Assembly (NCBI RefSeq): GCF_000276665.1
Contig: NW_004955447.1
Location: 14,053,498-14,117,497, forward strand
Reading direction: 5' to 3'
Length of the DNA: 64,000 nucleotides
Origin: Chinchilla lanigera
Taxonomy: Eukaryota > Chordata > Mammalia > Rodentia > Chinchillidae
Positions 10,796 through 23,569 of this stretch are shown here, in pieces. Position numbers and translations under genes: made by a program. Under the pieces are notes generated by a model. The model saw only the letters and a list, made by a program, of their open reading frames with translations, was not told the DNA's origin and did no database searches. Position 1 is the first letter of the stretch. Each line of letters begins with the position of its first letter.

Positions 10796-11340
10796 CCTCA
10801 CCCAGACAGAGTAGACAGATTTCCCGTAAAACCAGAAAGCCAAAAGCACAGATTCCAGCACACAATGGAAATGACATCATGGCGCTCAGCTGTGTTTTGT
10901 GACTGCCGGCCTGCACCTGCATCCAGCACCTGTTGCACTTAGTGGCCAGAAGTGCCAGGGCCCTGCCGGTGACCTGGCCTGGATCCTCGATTGCTGGGCA
11001 CTGGCATTTTCTGGCTTGGATCGTGCAAACTTCTTCCAGCAAGGGCAAAAGAAAAGGACCCCTGTTTGCTATAATGCCTTGTTACCATTAAAGTTGGTCA
11101 GTGGAATATTTTAACATGAATGGAAGATGAAAAGAATATTCCTTTGTGCGTAACTGAAGTTCCTAAGAAGCACCTGCATCTCTGCTAGCGTGGTTTGAAA
11201 ATGTCTTTTGTAATGGCAGCCACTTGTGTGAGAGATAAGCAGCAAAAACTGTGTGGAATTTGGAGTTCTTTAACACTTCACAGAACTAAAGAAGAGTCTT
11301 TACTCTTCTGTGGATAGTCTGTGGTCCTCCTTTACCCTCT
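10796..11340. other. Gene-free unique sequence
   Basis: Nothing recognised on either strand. Confidence 0.4.
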
Positions 11341-11344
11341 TTCA

Positions 11345-11650
11345 CTTTTCAAGATTTCAGACACCTGCAGTCAACTACAGTTTGAAAATACGAAGTGGAA
11401 AGTTCTAGAAATAAACACCTCATACATTTTCCATAACTTTTATGGTAGTATATTGTTAAACTTGTTCTAGTTTATCGTTAGTAGTTGTCATTTTACGGTG
11501 CCTGCCTTATAAATTAACCACTACCATAGATATGTGTGACTAGGACAGTTGGCAGTATGTGTAGAGGTTGGTGCTGTCCCACAGTTCCAGGCGTATCCGG
11601 GGGTCGTGGAACGTATCCCCATGGATGGGGGCTGCTGTACACCCACCTGA
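11345..11650 (+). mobile_element. Tigger-like DNA transposon fragment (tentative)
   Basis: 'gtatattgttaaacttgttc', 'tataaattaaccactaccat' and 'cgtggaacgtatccccatgg' resemble old non-autonomous Tigger elements. The family is not certain. 11650-12240 after it has nothing recognised. Confidence 0.45.
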
Positions 11651-12242
11651 CTGTGCAGATACTGAGATTGTGGTTGGCCACTTGTGTTGGTCTACGTTCC
11701 GCTTCTGTCCAGGGTGACAGATCCCAAGAAGGAGGTGCCGTGGATGTAAAGAAAAGCAAGAGAAAGATGAAAAACAAGAGAGGCATAATTCTGGGATCAG
11801 GGGGCTTGCAGCCTCTCGGACTGCAGCCTCGATTACCAATCTCAGTCACCTTTTATTGAGAAAGAACAAAGGAAGCAGCTGGGCAAATGGGAGGATATCA
11901 ACCATTTTAGCAAGGACAGTACAACTCAATTATCACAGGAATGAGACTTAACTTAGTCAGCCATCATGTTATCATTCCTTCGGGCACATCTCAGCAAAGC
12001 ATTTCGTGTTGACCTCGGGGTTTTAAACAAGGACACAGGTTCTGCAATCTTTTCCTTTCCACCAGTGCTTTTGCTAGACTTCCTCCAGAACCACACAGTC
12101 ACATGGCTTGGTCAGGCCCGAGGCAATACATTGAAGGAGTAACTAAAGAATGTCCTTCACACACTTGAGTGTCTCAGTTTGTGAGATACACTTTCCACCC
12201 CTCAGAGCCTGTGGCTTCTTGCTTCACTTACTGAAAATATAA

Positions 12243-12660
12243 AAGAGCTAGAGGTGGTACGTACTTGTAATCCCAGCTACACAGGAGGCTGAGGCAGGAG
12301 AACTACAAGTTAGAGACTGTCTTAGTTTCTTCCTCATCGCTGAGACAATATTCGACAGCCACAATTCTAAGGACGGAAGGTTTATTTTGGCCCCATGGTA
12401 GAGGTTTCGGTCCAGAGTCAGCTGGCCTAAGGCACGGTGGCATAGTCGGGTGGTGTGGGGGAGGTGAAACAGCTCATGGCAGGCAGCCGGAAGCAGAGAG
12501 ATCAAGGGAGGAGAAGGGAGAGGGGACCTTCCGACCACACCCCCAGGGACACCTCCTCCACCAGGCTTCACTCGCAAAGCTTTAGGGAGACATTCAAGTA
12601 CAAACCATAAAGAGACCAAGCTGAGAAACTCAGTGAGATCTCGTTCCAAAATAAAATTTT
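12243..12660 (+). repeat. B1 split by a MaLR LTR
   Basis: The left half is 12243-12317 and the right half starts at 12612. The 5-base repeat GAGAC flanks the inserted LTR. Confidence 0.65.
12318..12611 (-). mobile_element. MaLR-type LTR (inserted in B1)
   Basis: It reads 'tgtcttagtttcttcctcat', 'ggtttattttggccccatgg' to 'gacattcaagtacaaaccat', the reverse complement of a MaLR LTR. The perfect GAGAC duplication (12313-12317 and 12612-12616) is 5 bases, as expected for the ERVL-MaLR class. Confidence 0.75.
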
Positions 12661-12667
12661 TCAAAAG

Positions 12668-12748
12668 GGCTGGGGCCATAGCTCAGTGTTGAAGCACTTT
12701 CCTAGCATGTGAGTCCAGGCCCCTGTTCTATCCTCAGCTGCGGGGAGG
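12668..12748 (+). repeat. ID SINE
   Basis: 'ggctggggccatagctcagt' with older-type 3' half ('ctatcctcagctgc'). Confidence 0.75.
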
Positions 12749-12939
12749 GACTATAAAAGAATCTGTGAAATTTTATCACACATGACCTTGAGTTCTTGAA
12801 AAGGTTGGCAAAGCCCTGTTTGTGTTTGTCTCAAGTCCTCAACTCTGCAGCACATGGAGCAACAACAGCCCTTTGTAAGGCACTTATTCTTGATAATACA
12901 GTGAGCGGTGCTGAGAGTATGTTTCTAAAACAGACATGT

Positions 12940-13115
12940 GCACCGGTAGAGACTGGACCCAGGGGCACTCTCCCACTGAGCTCCGAATACAACACTATTA
13001 ATTTTTTGAGGCAGGGTCTCGCTGAGCTCCCCAGGCTGGCCTTGAACTTGCGATCCTCTTGCCTCAGCCTCCAGAATGTCTGGGAGTATTGGGTGTACAC
13101 CAGTGCCTGGGGCTG
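12940..13115 (-). repeat. ID remnant and B1
   Basis: ID remnant 12940-13000 ('ggacccaggggcactctccc') and B1 13003-13115 ('gaggcagggtctcgctgagc'). Confidence 0.7.
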
Positions 13116-13119
13116 CGAG

Positions 13120-15140
13120 TGATTCTTCTCATTCTTGACTGAGACACAATACAGCAGCACATGCACAAGAGCTTTCCACGTACAGGCATGGGCATTTCGC
13201 TTCTTGAATCTCACGAACAACAGGCGATGAAGAACGGTGCCCCATGGAGGTTCGGCAATGGGGCCTAGGTGGTGAGAGCCCAAGCAGAGCTCCCCTTAAC
13301 GGGAACTGAGGAAGCTGGAACAAGGGATGCAGGTGAACTGGTGCGACCACAGACCCACGGCCCACACACCGAAGGAAGCTGCTTGAGTGTCGGAGCCTGC
13401 CGAGTGTGAGATGCATGTCACCCGTTCGGCCGCCATTCACAGCTCTTAGTCTGCCTTTTCATTTCCGTTCCCAATCTCTTGTCTCCTTCACCGAATTTCC
13501 GGTCTGATTAATGTTCTTCCTCTCCAGCCTCCAGTGTGTAGAAATGCACAGACGTGTGCTTGGTTTGTGAAATCATGTATGTGCTTTTAAAGAGAAATAT
13601 CCAGAGAATCCTCCACGGTTGTTTTGGCAAATTAAAATAACTGAAGTTTAGACTTGGGCGGTGGCAGTTGTCTAACGGTGCATGGTAAAACAGTCCCAAG
13701 TCTCTGGGAGCAAGCCGGCCGGTTACAGAGGATCCGTCTCCTGGAGAGGGCGCGATGCCTGGTTCTGTTAGCTCTGCAGAATAAAGGAAGCGATGTGTCG
13801 TTTCCTTACCTGAGAAGAATGCAAAACAAACTAGAACAGGTAATCGCGTTCTCACTGCTTTCACGTGTGCTTTCTGGAAATAAAGCCCATAGAGCAAAAG
13901 AACTCAATGAGAACAAATTACATTTTCAGTCAGTTTGCGTAAAGTCGCGTCCTCGGAGACTGCAGCGTGGTGTGTGGACGCGCGTGTGTTTGTGTGCGTG
14001 TGAGCATCGCAGCTCACGGAGTGAGAACGTGACCCGCGGAGTCCTGAACACCAGCCGGCTGTGCGCTGAGGAAGCAGGGACGGTCAGGCTCATCAAGTGT
14101 GACGGCTACCTTAGACTCAAGAAATTGTTAAGCAAAGAGGAGAGGAGTGTCTCAGAGCCGTTTTCTAGATGAATGAATTGCGTGACTAGTATTTTAATTG
14201 ATAAAATACTTTTAGGCGCTTGCTCTTCCGTACAGGTCTCCTCAGTATGCAAAGGGTGGACTGGGGAAGTGGAAAAGAAGAGTGGAGACCATGGAGGCGG
14301 CAGCTGCCCTGAGAGCTACAGATAGGAGCCAAGCCGCGACTGTGACCCGCCCGCAAGGCCCTGTTTGCCCCACAGCAGGAGCCGGGTGCAGGCGGCTGCT
14401 GGTGCGTTAGCCGCCTTCGTGCCGTCTGGGACCCGGGTTCTTCCTGCCTTCTGCATCATCACCCTTCGCAGGTTGGCTTCTGTCTGAAGGCTGCTGGAGG
14501 CCCGAACATTGACTCCTCTCCAGAGACTGAAAGGACAGGGCCAAGGGCAGTGCCAGCCCTGAGTCCCACCCTGCCCAGGAGCAGAGGTTTTCCAGAAGCC
14601 CCCCTTCAGCCGTGTCTGCCTAATCTCATGAGCGTTAGCACCCCCGCCTCCCGCAAGAGAGACGGAGGAGCGGTCTGCCTGCCCCATGTCTGCCATGGCA
14701 GGACAGGAAGTCCTCTTTCGCTTTCACTGCAGACACGGTTGCTCGGGGCGGATTTAGAATGACTGGAAGTTTAGTGATGTATCTAGGGCCCGCAGACCGC
14801 AGTCATTCACGGGAACGCAGATGAGAAGCGGGTCCTGGAAGGGAGGGGAATGAGAAGCAAAGTACGTTGTCCCGCAAACCCAGCGGGGAGAAGTCGGACA
14901 GGTGTCGGGATCTTCCCAGAGACGCTTTTGAACAAAATGGCATCTCACTCCCCAGAAGTGACAGCAGCTGTATTTGAGAGCACCTGCCTGGTTTGCTTTG
15001 CTATGTGAACGGGGATGATTTTTAAATTAATTCCAAAAATGAGAAGACTTTGTATTGCTTTCATGCAGATACATGCCGTAAAATGCTTAGAGCACAGGCA
15101 TACTTTGCTTTTCATAAATCGTGAACTTCTCCATCGGGTT
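13120..15140. other. Gene-free, SINE-free unique sequence
   Basis: Two kilobases without SINEs. Partly CpG-rich at 13940-14090 and 14300-14700. Contains the unexplained 172-codon frame and nothing else recognised. Confidence 0.5.
13654..14172 (+). other. Unrecognised 172-codon open frame in intron 1
   Basis: The frame runs from ATG 13654 to TGA and is free of recognised SINEs. The predicted product is basic and rich in Arg, Leu and Ser, with no known motif, signal peptide or membrane segment. Part lies in locally CpG-rich sequence, where stops are rarer. Most likely chance. Confidence 0.15.
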
Positions 15141-15143
15141 TAT

Positions 15144-15335
15144 GCTGGGGGTGTAGCTCAGTGATACAGTGCTTGCCTGGCGTGCACAAGGCCTGCATTC
15201 TACCCCAGCTTGCCCCAAATTTAATTCTGGATGCAGTGGTACATGCCCTTAACCCCAGCCGGGGGCACGAAGGCATGAAGATCATGAACCACCAGCGTGA
15301 GCAATAGGGCAACGCCCTCTTTCCAAAACTTCAGG
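15144..15335 (+). repeat. ID (15144-15220) followed by old B1
   Basis: 'gggggtgtagctcagtgata' then 'atgcagtggtacatgccctt'. Confidence 0.7.
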
Positions 15336-15454
15336 ACTAAGTCTGATGAATTTCTGCTTCTGGGCTTTTTGTGCTCATTGAAGTCACACATATTACAGAG
15401 ATTAGAGTTTAAAAGCAAGTGGGGTTCAACTCTCCACCCCCAACTTACTAAATA

Positions 15455-15595
15455 CAAATTGTAGGGAAGTTAGCTCTCTGCGCCTCAGTTTTGCCATCTG
15501 TAAATTAGGAACATTATCTGCCCAAAGGGTTAGCGATAGCGCTAACATTCTGAGACTTCAAGCATGGCGCCTGACACAGAGCAGGGTCACACAGA
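15455..15595 (+). repeat. MIR
   Basis: 'cgcctcagttttgccatctg' and 'catggcgcctgacacagagc' match MIR core and 3' part. Confidence 0.7.
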
Positions 15596-16029
15596 CTCGG
15601 CCTTGCCTCCGACCCCAGCAGGAGAAGCCAGTGCTTCCCGAGGACAGGCAGCCCCGACGGAGGACCTCGGCGCTTCTCCCTGCCTCCCTCACCTTCTTTT
15701 GCAAGGGTGCCCAGAGGTGCAAGGTGATGAAGCGGGAGGCTGGCACCAGGACGTGAGGAGGGGCTTGGGGACTGGGAAACTGAGGGCCGTTCTTACCCGG
15801 CATGGTACTAAGCCATTTCATTTTTATAATTCATAGTCACACCCATCCTTCTTCCAGCATGGGATTGGAAGCAGTTTATATCACTCTTCAGATCACAGCA
15901 GCGGTGTTGCGGAAGTCGCTAAGCTTTGAAGAAGAATCTGAGCACTTTACTTAATCCCTTGATCCTTCTATTTGTTTCACCTGGGAAGTGGCACTGACAG
16001 GGCCTGCATGAACAGCTTAGCTTTGGAGT

Positions 16030-16182
16030 AAGTTGGGGCGGTGGACAATGCCTGTACTCCCAGCAATTGAGAGGCTGAGGCAGGAGGATCACAAATTGAA
16101 GGCCCACCTGAGCTACATAGTAGGTTCAAGGCCAGCCTGGACTATATAGTGAGACCCTGTCTCAAAAAAACAAAACAACAGC
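16030..16182 (+). repeat. B1 with internal duplication
   Basis: 'ctacatagtaggttcaaggc' marks the internal duplication; it ends in an A-rich tail. Confidence 0.8.
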
Positions 16183-16647
16183 ATAAAAAAGGGTTAGGAT
16201 TGGTGTGATGGAAATAAATGAACTAGTAGACTTGAAAACCTTTTGAGACTATAAAGCCCTATATAAATACAAAGATTTTATTCATTTGACATTGCCAGTT
16301 ATGATAGCAGCAATTCTCAGATATGCCAAGTTAGCCGCCTTGTGTACGTCTGTGTTCAATGTTTGCCTTAACTAGGACACCCTGTGTCCATCGGGGCCAC
16401 CCCTTCTCTTCAGAACACTGCCCATAAGTAGAGCCCAGGGACAGCTATGTGATCATGTTCGCCTGAGCCAAAGCAGTTAGTAAGGAAATCTGCTATGACA
16501 AGTTTACACACGGCAAAGTGTAAAGTTCTTTAAAGTCCGCGTCCCTTTGCGATCGGCTGCTCCCCTCGTGCCCCTCACTAGCTGGGTAATCAAGAGTCGG
16601 CTGTGTTCTCCCATCCAGCAGCTCCTGTTGCATAGTGACCTGGAAAA

Positions 16648-16745
16648 GGCTGGGCTGGAGATACAGCTCAGAGGCACAAGCGCCTGCCTGGCAAGCACAA
16701 GGTCTTGAGTTTGATTTCCGGTACTGGAAAAAAAAAAAAAAAGAA
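16648..16745 (+). repeat. ID SINE with A-tail
   Basis: 'cgcctgcctggcaagcacaa' to 'ccggtactgg' plus an A-tail of about 30. Confidence 0.85.
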
Positions 16746-17397
16746 AAAAGAAAAGGTGAACCACTGGCAACGTTTATGTTTTCCGTCACTCACCTTAACG
16801 AGTACCAGAAGCATCCGTCACCTTGCCAGAGGCTGAGAGTGAGAAAGCCTCTCCTCAGGGAAGGGCGGGACGGGGAGTGCCAGCCATGGCTGCAGGGTGC
16901 AAGACACAGACTCCGTGTCGGGGTCCAGTGTCCTGGGGCTGCGGTGGCCTCAGAGTTTGTCCGTCTCCCTAAACCCAGTCCCCTCGCAAAAACGGGGGGC
17001 CGCCAGAGCTGTGGTTGCCAGGGCAGGTGGAAGAGGACTGTAGGGAGTTGTAGTCTGTTTTGCAGGATGGAAAGATTTGTAGAGGTTGTATGCATAGCGA
17101 TATGAATGCATCAGTGCTGTTTGACTCCTGAGGAGTGTCTGTTCTGATCAACCCGTAGTCCACTGAGAGTAACCATAAGTCAAAAATGCTTTGAATACAG
17201 CAAAGATGTACCTCCTAACGCAGTGTCACAGGGCCCTGGGGAGCCTCAGGGGGTTCCCCAGGAGCTGCCCCGCATCCTGAGGGAGTATTGCATACCGCCA
17301 GGCGTTTCCACTGAGCACACATCCTTGCTCTGCCATGCTGTAAATTGGGGACTGTCTGTATGTGACAGTACAGAGCTGCGTGCATAAAAACAGCTGT

Positions 17398-17705
17398 GCC
17401 CGGCACCATGGGACGCATCTGTAATCCCAGCACTAGAGACTGAGGCAGGAGGATCTCCATTTCCAGGCCAGGCCAGGCTACCTAGTGAAACCCTAACTCA
17501 AACATGCACATACTTACAATCGCAGCGCTCTGGGTGTCTGAGGTAGGAGGATCGGAAGTTTCAGGCCAGCCTAAACAACTTCGCAAGACCCTGTCTCAAA
17601 ATGGAAAAACAAAACTTTTTAAGGACTAGGGATCTAGCTCAGTGGTAGCGCACTTGCCTAGCATGTGTGAGGCCCTGGCTCCAATCTTCAGGAGTGCAAA
17701 ACAAA
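17398..17705 (+). repeat. Two old B1s and an ID in series
   Basis: B1 at 17398-17505 and 17506-17605, ID at 17624-17700 ('gggatctagctcagtggtag'). Confidence 0.75.
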
Positions 17706-18311
17706 AACTTTAATGCCACTAGAGACCAGTACCAAAACCCCAGGGGCTGCATTTACACCACACGAACTGTGACAGGCCATCCCCACAAGCGCTTCAGTGA
17801 GTACGCGTGATTCGAACAAACCGCCTACGGCGCAAGGCCTGCGGGAGTCCGCTGCCAGGAAGGAAGCTGGGGAAGTAGGGTGACGGATGACAGAGCTGAC
17901 CATAGCGAGGTCCCCCGGGGTGGGGCAGTCTGAGCCCATAACCAGCTGCTCACTCCCAAGACGGGTCCGCAGCAGAGAAGACCTGCTCGGTGTAGAATCA
18001 GAGGCGAGCAGGACAGCGAAGACAGCTAGGGGACGCGAAGGCCAGCGTCAGGGAGGAAGCAGACCGGGAAATCCCAGAAAGCAGTCACCATACTTTTAAC
18101 ACAAAGTGAAAAAAATGACACCTCCCTTGAAAGCTCAGGACAGCAAACTTTACATAAAAACAGAGGAAGGCTTCAGATCCAATCCTCTCCAGCGAGAAAT
18201 CCCTTATGAAGAGAAAAAGAAAATATCATCTGCACAATGAAAGCTCCTGAGAAGGACATGCGTGCAAGCAGATAAAAATATAACCCACTTTTCGAATCAA
18301 ATGAGCTACAT

Positions 18312-18418
18312 GGGGCTGGGGATTTAGCTCAGCGGCAAAAGCGCCTGCCTAGCAAGCGCAAGGTCGTGAGCTCGGTTCCCGGTACCGGAGAAAAAAAACC
18401 AAAAAAAAAAAAAAAAAT
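18312..18418 (+). repeat. Young ID SINE with target-site duplication
   Basis: Full-length ID ('gggatttagctcagcggcaa', 'ggttcccggtaccgg') with an A-tail, flanked by CAAATGAGCTACATG at about 18298-18312 and 18428-18442, so the insertion is recent. Confidence 0.9.
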
Positions 18419-18814
18419 CAACTAGCTCAAATGAGCTACATGACCCTAAAAATAATACTATGAGATACAAAGTAGCAATACAAAGCAAGTGAAGAGCTCC
18501 TAAAATAACTTGAAATAAAAGGCGTAATTTTTTTCAGAAATGAAGGCAAAAAGCAAAAGAAACAAGAGCAAGTGCCCATAGCAGGTGCTGCCTTCACTCA
18601 GGTAGGAGTAGAAGGAGGACAGTGATAATGTTTTTGGAAAACAAAGAGTGAAGGAAGCGGATACTGGAGACACGCAGAGCAGAGGTGGCAATCAGATCGC
18701 AGGAGTCACGGAAGAAGAGGATTAAAGCAGCAGAGCAGGAAAACATTAGGAACTGTAACTCTGGAAAACTTTCCTAAATTATAAGAAAAAAATGTAAAAT
18801 TACATTTCATTGTA

Positions 18815-18895
18815 AGCTCAAGACCAGCCTGGGCTACAAAGCGAGCTCAAGGCCAGCCTGATCTGCAGAGGGAGACCCTGTCTCAGACAGACAGA
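18815..18895 (+). repeat. B1 3' part
   Basis: Only the duplicated middle and right end remain. 18900-19980 after it is gene-free, AT-moderate sequence with nothing recognised. Confidence 0.75.
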
Positions 18896-19989
18896 AAACG
18901 GAAAGTAAAGATATCCTTTACATTGTAAAAGACCAGACAGCATATTCAAGAATTTGAGCCTAGAATGATAGATACCAAATCATCTTCTAGGAAAATTACT
19001 GAGCTTTAATGAAGAAAAGGATTCCATAGACATCATAGTAAAAAGAATCAAGTGACTCATAGGGGAAAAAATTAAATTCTCCTCAGAACTTTTGAAAGTA
19101 GCTCTTTGTGCCGGAGGAAATAGAGCAACTACTGGATAATAGAGGCAACTTAGGCTTGCTTGCAAGTATTCTTTGGGCAGTGCCCTGAAAGGAACAAGAG
19201 CCCCGCACACATCCTGAGGAAACAGCTGTCTAGGAGAGCTACAGGGAAGAGGCAGAGGGTTTGTACCTTCACGAGATCTTGGAAGAATTTTAAACAGCTA
19301 CTAAAGTTCGGAGTGATAATATAATACATAAACCTGACTTACCCTCAAGGCGTTCAACTGTGTGTTGAAGTTCATGGTGTACCCTCCCAAGTCCATGTTT
19401 TTCTTCATTATTTTTAGAAAAAGCACATCATTTCTGGTTAAAGGGATTTTTTAATCGTTGAACTTTTAGTAATTCAACCTGTGAAAGTACCGTTTAATTC
19501 TGCTATTACATACATTGTACACAGTGCAGTCTTATTAGAGGTGACATGCAGCACACTTAAATTCTGTGCATGTCAGTGGAAACCTTGCACACCTGCCTTC
19601 TGAGTTGGTTGATAACAGAGACAAAAATTCTGTATAATTGAGAAAAATCTGTGCAAAATGAGCTGCACAAAAAACACTCTGTACCTTTTATTCTAAGCAT
19701 TCTTTCTTTTTTCTTGTTGTTTTGTTTTGTTTTGTTTGGGCAGTACCTAAAATATACCAATAAACTTAATTAATAAAAAAAATTTCTTTTTAAATTCTGG
19801 GCCCTGCTGGGCTAAAGAAAGTCCTCCTGCGTCAGCCTCCAGAGAAGGTGGGACCATAGACCAGGACTTTGGCCATGGTGTATTTTGTGGTTAATTAACT
19901 TGAAATATTTTAATAGCATTTACAATGGATGGTAGAGTATTCTGTGTGTGTGTGTGCTTTGGGGCGTTGTTTTGTTTTGGTTTTTTTGT

Positions 19990-20130
19990 TTTTGAGACAG
20001 GGTCTGCTGTATAGTTCAGGCTGCCCCAGAACTCACTTTGTAGCCCAGGCTGGCCTCGAACTTTCCACAATCCTCCTGCCTCAGCCTCCCAAGTGCTGGG
20101 ATTACAGGCATGCATTACTATGCCCAGCCC
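19990..20130 (-). repeat. B1 with internal duplication
   Basis: 'gagacagggtctgctgtata' to 'aagtgctgggattacaggca'. Confidence 0.85.
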
Positions 20131-20606
20131 CTTGGGTTTTAATGTATAAAAATACCTTAAAACATGATGCTTTTCACACGAAATTAGTGGCCAAAGTGCA
20201 GGCCACTCTGCTCACATGAGCAGCAAAAACAAATTCAGGATGGCTTACAATTCCTGATGGACAAAAAAATTAATGAAACACAAATTCAAGAGGGATTAAA
20301 GAATTAACTGCAGAAAAGGAAAACTAATATCATGGAGCCATGCGGATGAGCCAGAAGCCATAATGGAAAAGACAGACAGACTTAGCCACATTAAACTTGA
20401 AGCTCCAACACACTCATTCCTCAGGCAGATGACCGTTTGTAATGAAAGTGGATGTGTGCCGGCACTGTTCTGATGAAGAGGGCACAGCGGTGTCGCTGGC
20501 TTCATGGCGCTTGAGCCACCTGGCAACCAACACCTTAGACAAACGCGAAAGACAACGATCAGCTGGGGAAGTTACTTGTGAACTATGTGAGAAAGTAAAA
20601 AAGAGG

Positions 20607-21045
20607 AGTTGGGCGTGGTGGTGCGGGCCTTAACCCCAGCAGGCTGATATGAGGAATCTGGGCTACTTATCATGGTACGGTCTCCAAGTAAAATATAAAA
20701 AATGGGCTGGGAACATAGCTCAGTGCAATGGGCCTGAACTCAATCCCCAGTACCGTGGGGCAGGGGGGGAAGCAAATATCTATAATAAACAAGAGCTCAT
20801 ATAAATTGATACATAAAACAATAGGAAAATAGCAACACTTTCATGAGTAAAAAGAGGAGCAACTGCAGAAGACCAGAAAACTAGCCAGGCGTGGTGGTGC
20901 ACACTTGTCATCCCAGCACTTGGGAGGCTGAGGCAGGAGGGTTGCCCCAAGTTCGAGGCCAACTTGGGCTACATAGTGGGTTCAAGGTCAGCCTGGACTA
21001 CATAGTGAAAACTTGCCTCAAAATAAACCAAAACAAACAAAAAAA
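20607..21045 (+). repeat. B1 remnant, ID and full B1
   Basis: Degenerate B1 20607-20700, ID 20703-20760, B1 with internal duplication 20882-21045. Confidence 0.75.
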
Positions 21046-21704
21046 AAAAGACCAGTAGTCATGTGAAGAGTTGCTCAGCCTCACAGGTAGTGCCAAAATG
21101 CAATTACCCAACAATAACCTACAGCGTTTCCCCCTTCGCCTTAGCCTAATTGTGAAAATTCCTAACGTACACACTCTTAGCACAACCATGAGATTCTCAC
21201 AACCTTTTTGAAAGGAATCTAGGAGTGTTTATTAAAGTTAAACCTTCTCACACCCCTCGACCCGGCATTCTCGTTTCTGGGAACGTCTCACAGGGAAAGA
21301 GAAGAGCTGATACGTAAGTACATGCTGCAAAAAATATGGAAGAATTCTCTTTGTCTTCTAACTGCTGAAAATTGAATGAGAGCAGCATGACTCACAGCTG
21401 TAGGCTGGTTCGGGCTGGTGTTCTAGTTCGCCACTGATTGATGTCCTCCTGTCTGCCTCCCCACGTTACTCTTGTTCTGAGAGGCTCCAGAGAGCAGCTC
21501 TGACCGCAGCTTGGCCCATGCTGGGGCTGGGGAACATTCCAGCGCACTGCCTGCAGGCTCAGGCTCCTCACGGAGGCCTTCCTCACTCTGACGTCCCTAG
21601 GCTGAAGCTTTGCCTGTTTCTTCCGCTTCTGATACAGAGCCAGAAAGGGTATGGACCCAAAAGGACCTCCGAGGTCACGGCTTCAGCCTTCCTTTCTTTT
21701 TTGC

Positions 21705-22276
21705 GCGGGAAATCGAACTCATGAACTCTCCCCTGCCAGGCAGGTGCTGTGCTACTGAGCAGAACGAGGTGAGGCCTGGGACCGAAACCCCCTCAGCCCG
21801 CTGCAGCCCACCCCTTCCATCTCCCTCCCTCCCAGAGCTGGGCCGGCACACAGTGCCTTTCCCCGTCCATCCACAGTCTTCGGATGCCGGCTGCTTACAG
21901 AAAATCCCAAGGAGGAACTAACGTACTTTAAAGGACCAGGAAGGGGCTGGGGATATAGCTCAGTGGCATAAGCGCCTGCTTGGCAAGTGCAAGGTTGTGA
22001 GTTCGATCCCCGGTACCACAAAAAACAAATAAATAAATAAAGGACCAGGAAGGCAGTGTGATTGAGTCCAGTCCAAATCAGGAGCAGGATAGAATCGTCA
22101 TCATCCCTCATTTTATGCTGAGGAGAGGACTCCCCTTTTTCCTCTTTGGCTCCAGGCTCCATGCTGGCACTTCATTTTAAAATCAAAGCACGTGGGAGCT
22201 GGGGATGTGGCTCAGTCGTGGAGCTCTTGCTTTGCATGCACAAGGCCCTGGGTTTGATCCCCAGCACCACAAAAAA
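21705..22276. repeat. Three ID SINEs (21705-21770 -, 21944-22024 +, 22197-22276 +)
   Basis: The first is inverted ('aatcgaactcatgaactctc'). The second is a young type ending CCCCGGTACC. The third is the older type with 'gctctgctttgcatgcac'-like middle and 'ccccagcaccac'. Confidence 0.8.
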
Positions 22277-23569
22277 TAAATACAACAGAAGCACACAGAA
22301 TCGGAACTAAGAGCGAGCTTTTTCACACACATGCAGGACACAGCCGCTGCCACCAGGAAGCGCAGGTTCTTCTGCTCAGCTTCTGCTTATTCGGGGCAAG
22401 TGAAAATCCCAGGTCGTAGGGGATGCTGCCAGCACCCAGTGATCTCTGCACAGGCCCCCCACATTCCTCCCAGCTTGCAGAAGGGTCACCCCACACACCA
22501 AGAAGGATGTGACTAATAAAGAATGTAACTTCAGAGACTGCGAGTCCAGACAGCTTCTGATAAACATTTAAACAGAGGTCAGTAATGTTTGCTTTTCTGA
22601 GGAGAAAATATGTAGTCTACAGTGTGAGTAAGAGGGGGTAGGGGGAATAAATCTAAACATGAGCTTCCTCCCTTCGTAATTCTGAAGGATTTTTACAGCA
22701 GTCGGTTGTAACACCCTCGCAGGCTTCCATATGCACAGTCCATAGCTGGGTGTGAGCCAAAAATGAGGAATAGGGCCTGAAAAACAGGCGATTCCAGAGT
22801 GATTACCAAGCAAGCTGAAAACCAAGGTGGAGGACACTGGGGGGAAGTTTCCCAACCGGCAGCCAGGAGTGTTCCAGAAAGTCTCCCTTCGAGGCCCACT
22901 TGAAGGACCCCCGCTGGGATCCTCACTTCCTGTGCTGACAAAAGGCGGACGCTTTGTAGAGGAAATGGGTGTTGACTTCCAGGAGAAGTAAAGTGAGGAG
23001 GGCCAGATGGCATCTGAGCATCCTCAACTCTCGCAGGGCATTCCAAGAACATGGGAAGGGACAGGAGCAGGAGTTAGAGTAGAGGGCGTTGACCTTGACA
23101 TCTCCTGGGTAGGGAGAACAAATGCAGCAGATCGTTTTTGTAACCAAAAACACTTCCATTGCTGCTGCTGATCTAGCGTCCTTTAGCACTTTCCTTTGAT
23201 CTGTCTTCACATTTCCTGGGCCAGTGTATGTTGAGGGGAAGGGAGGTAGATATGACTGGGATTCCCTGTGGTTCAGACTAAGTAAAATACAAGAAAAAAG
23301 CTCCCTCTAGCTGGCAGGAAGGGGCGCAGCATTGGAAGATATGGGCTTGATACACACTCTAGTAAAATCTTCATATAGCTGAACTCCAGAATCTTTTGAA
23401 TATGTCGGCTTCCATTGTCTTCGGCCATTGCCCTGCCACCTGGAACAGTCAGGGCCAGTGTGGGTAGAATGCACAGGTAGTGTCGGTGCCCTGCCTTCAC
23501 TCTTAGGCAGAGGGAGAAATGATGTCACTGTGAAATTGTAAATACTCTTCTACTCAGTTTTGACATTGG

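Noticed and set aside
18312..18395. Functional tRNA-Ala-like genes at the ID elements
   Set aside because: The A and B boxes are tRNA-derived, but the copies have A-tails and target-site duplications and belong to dispersed SINE families.
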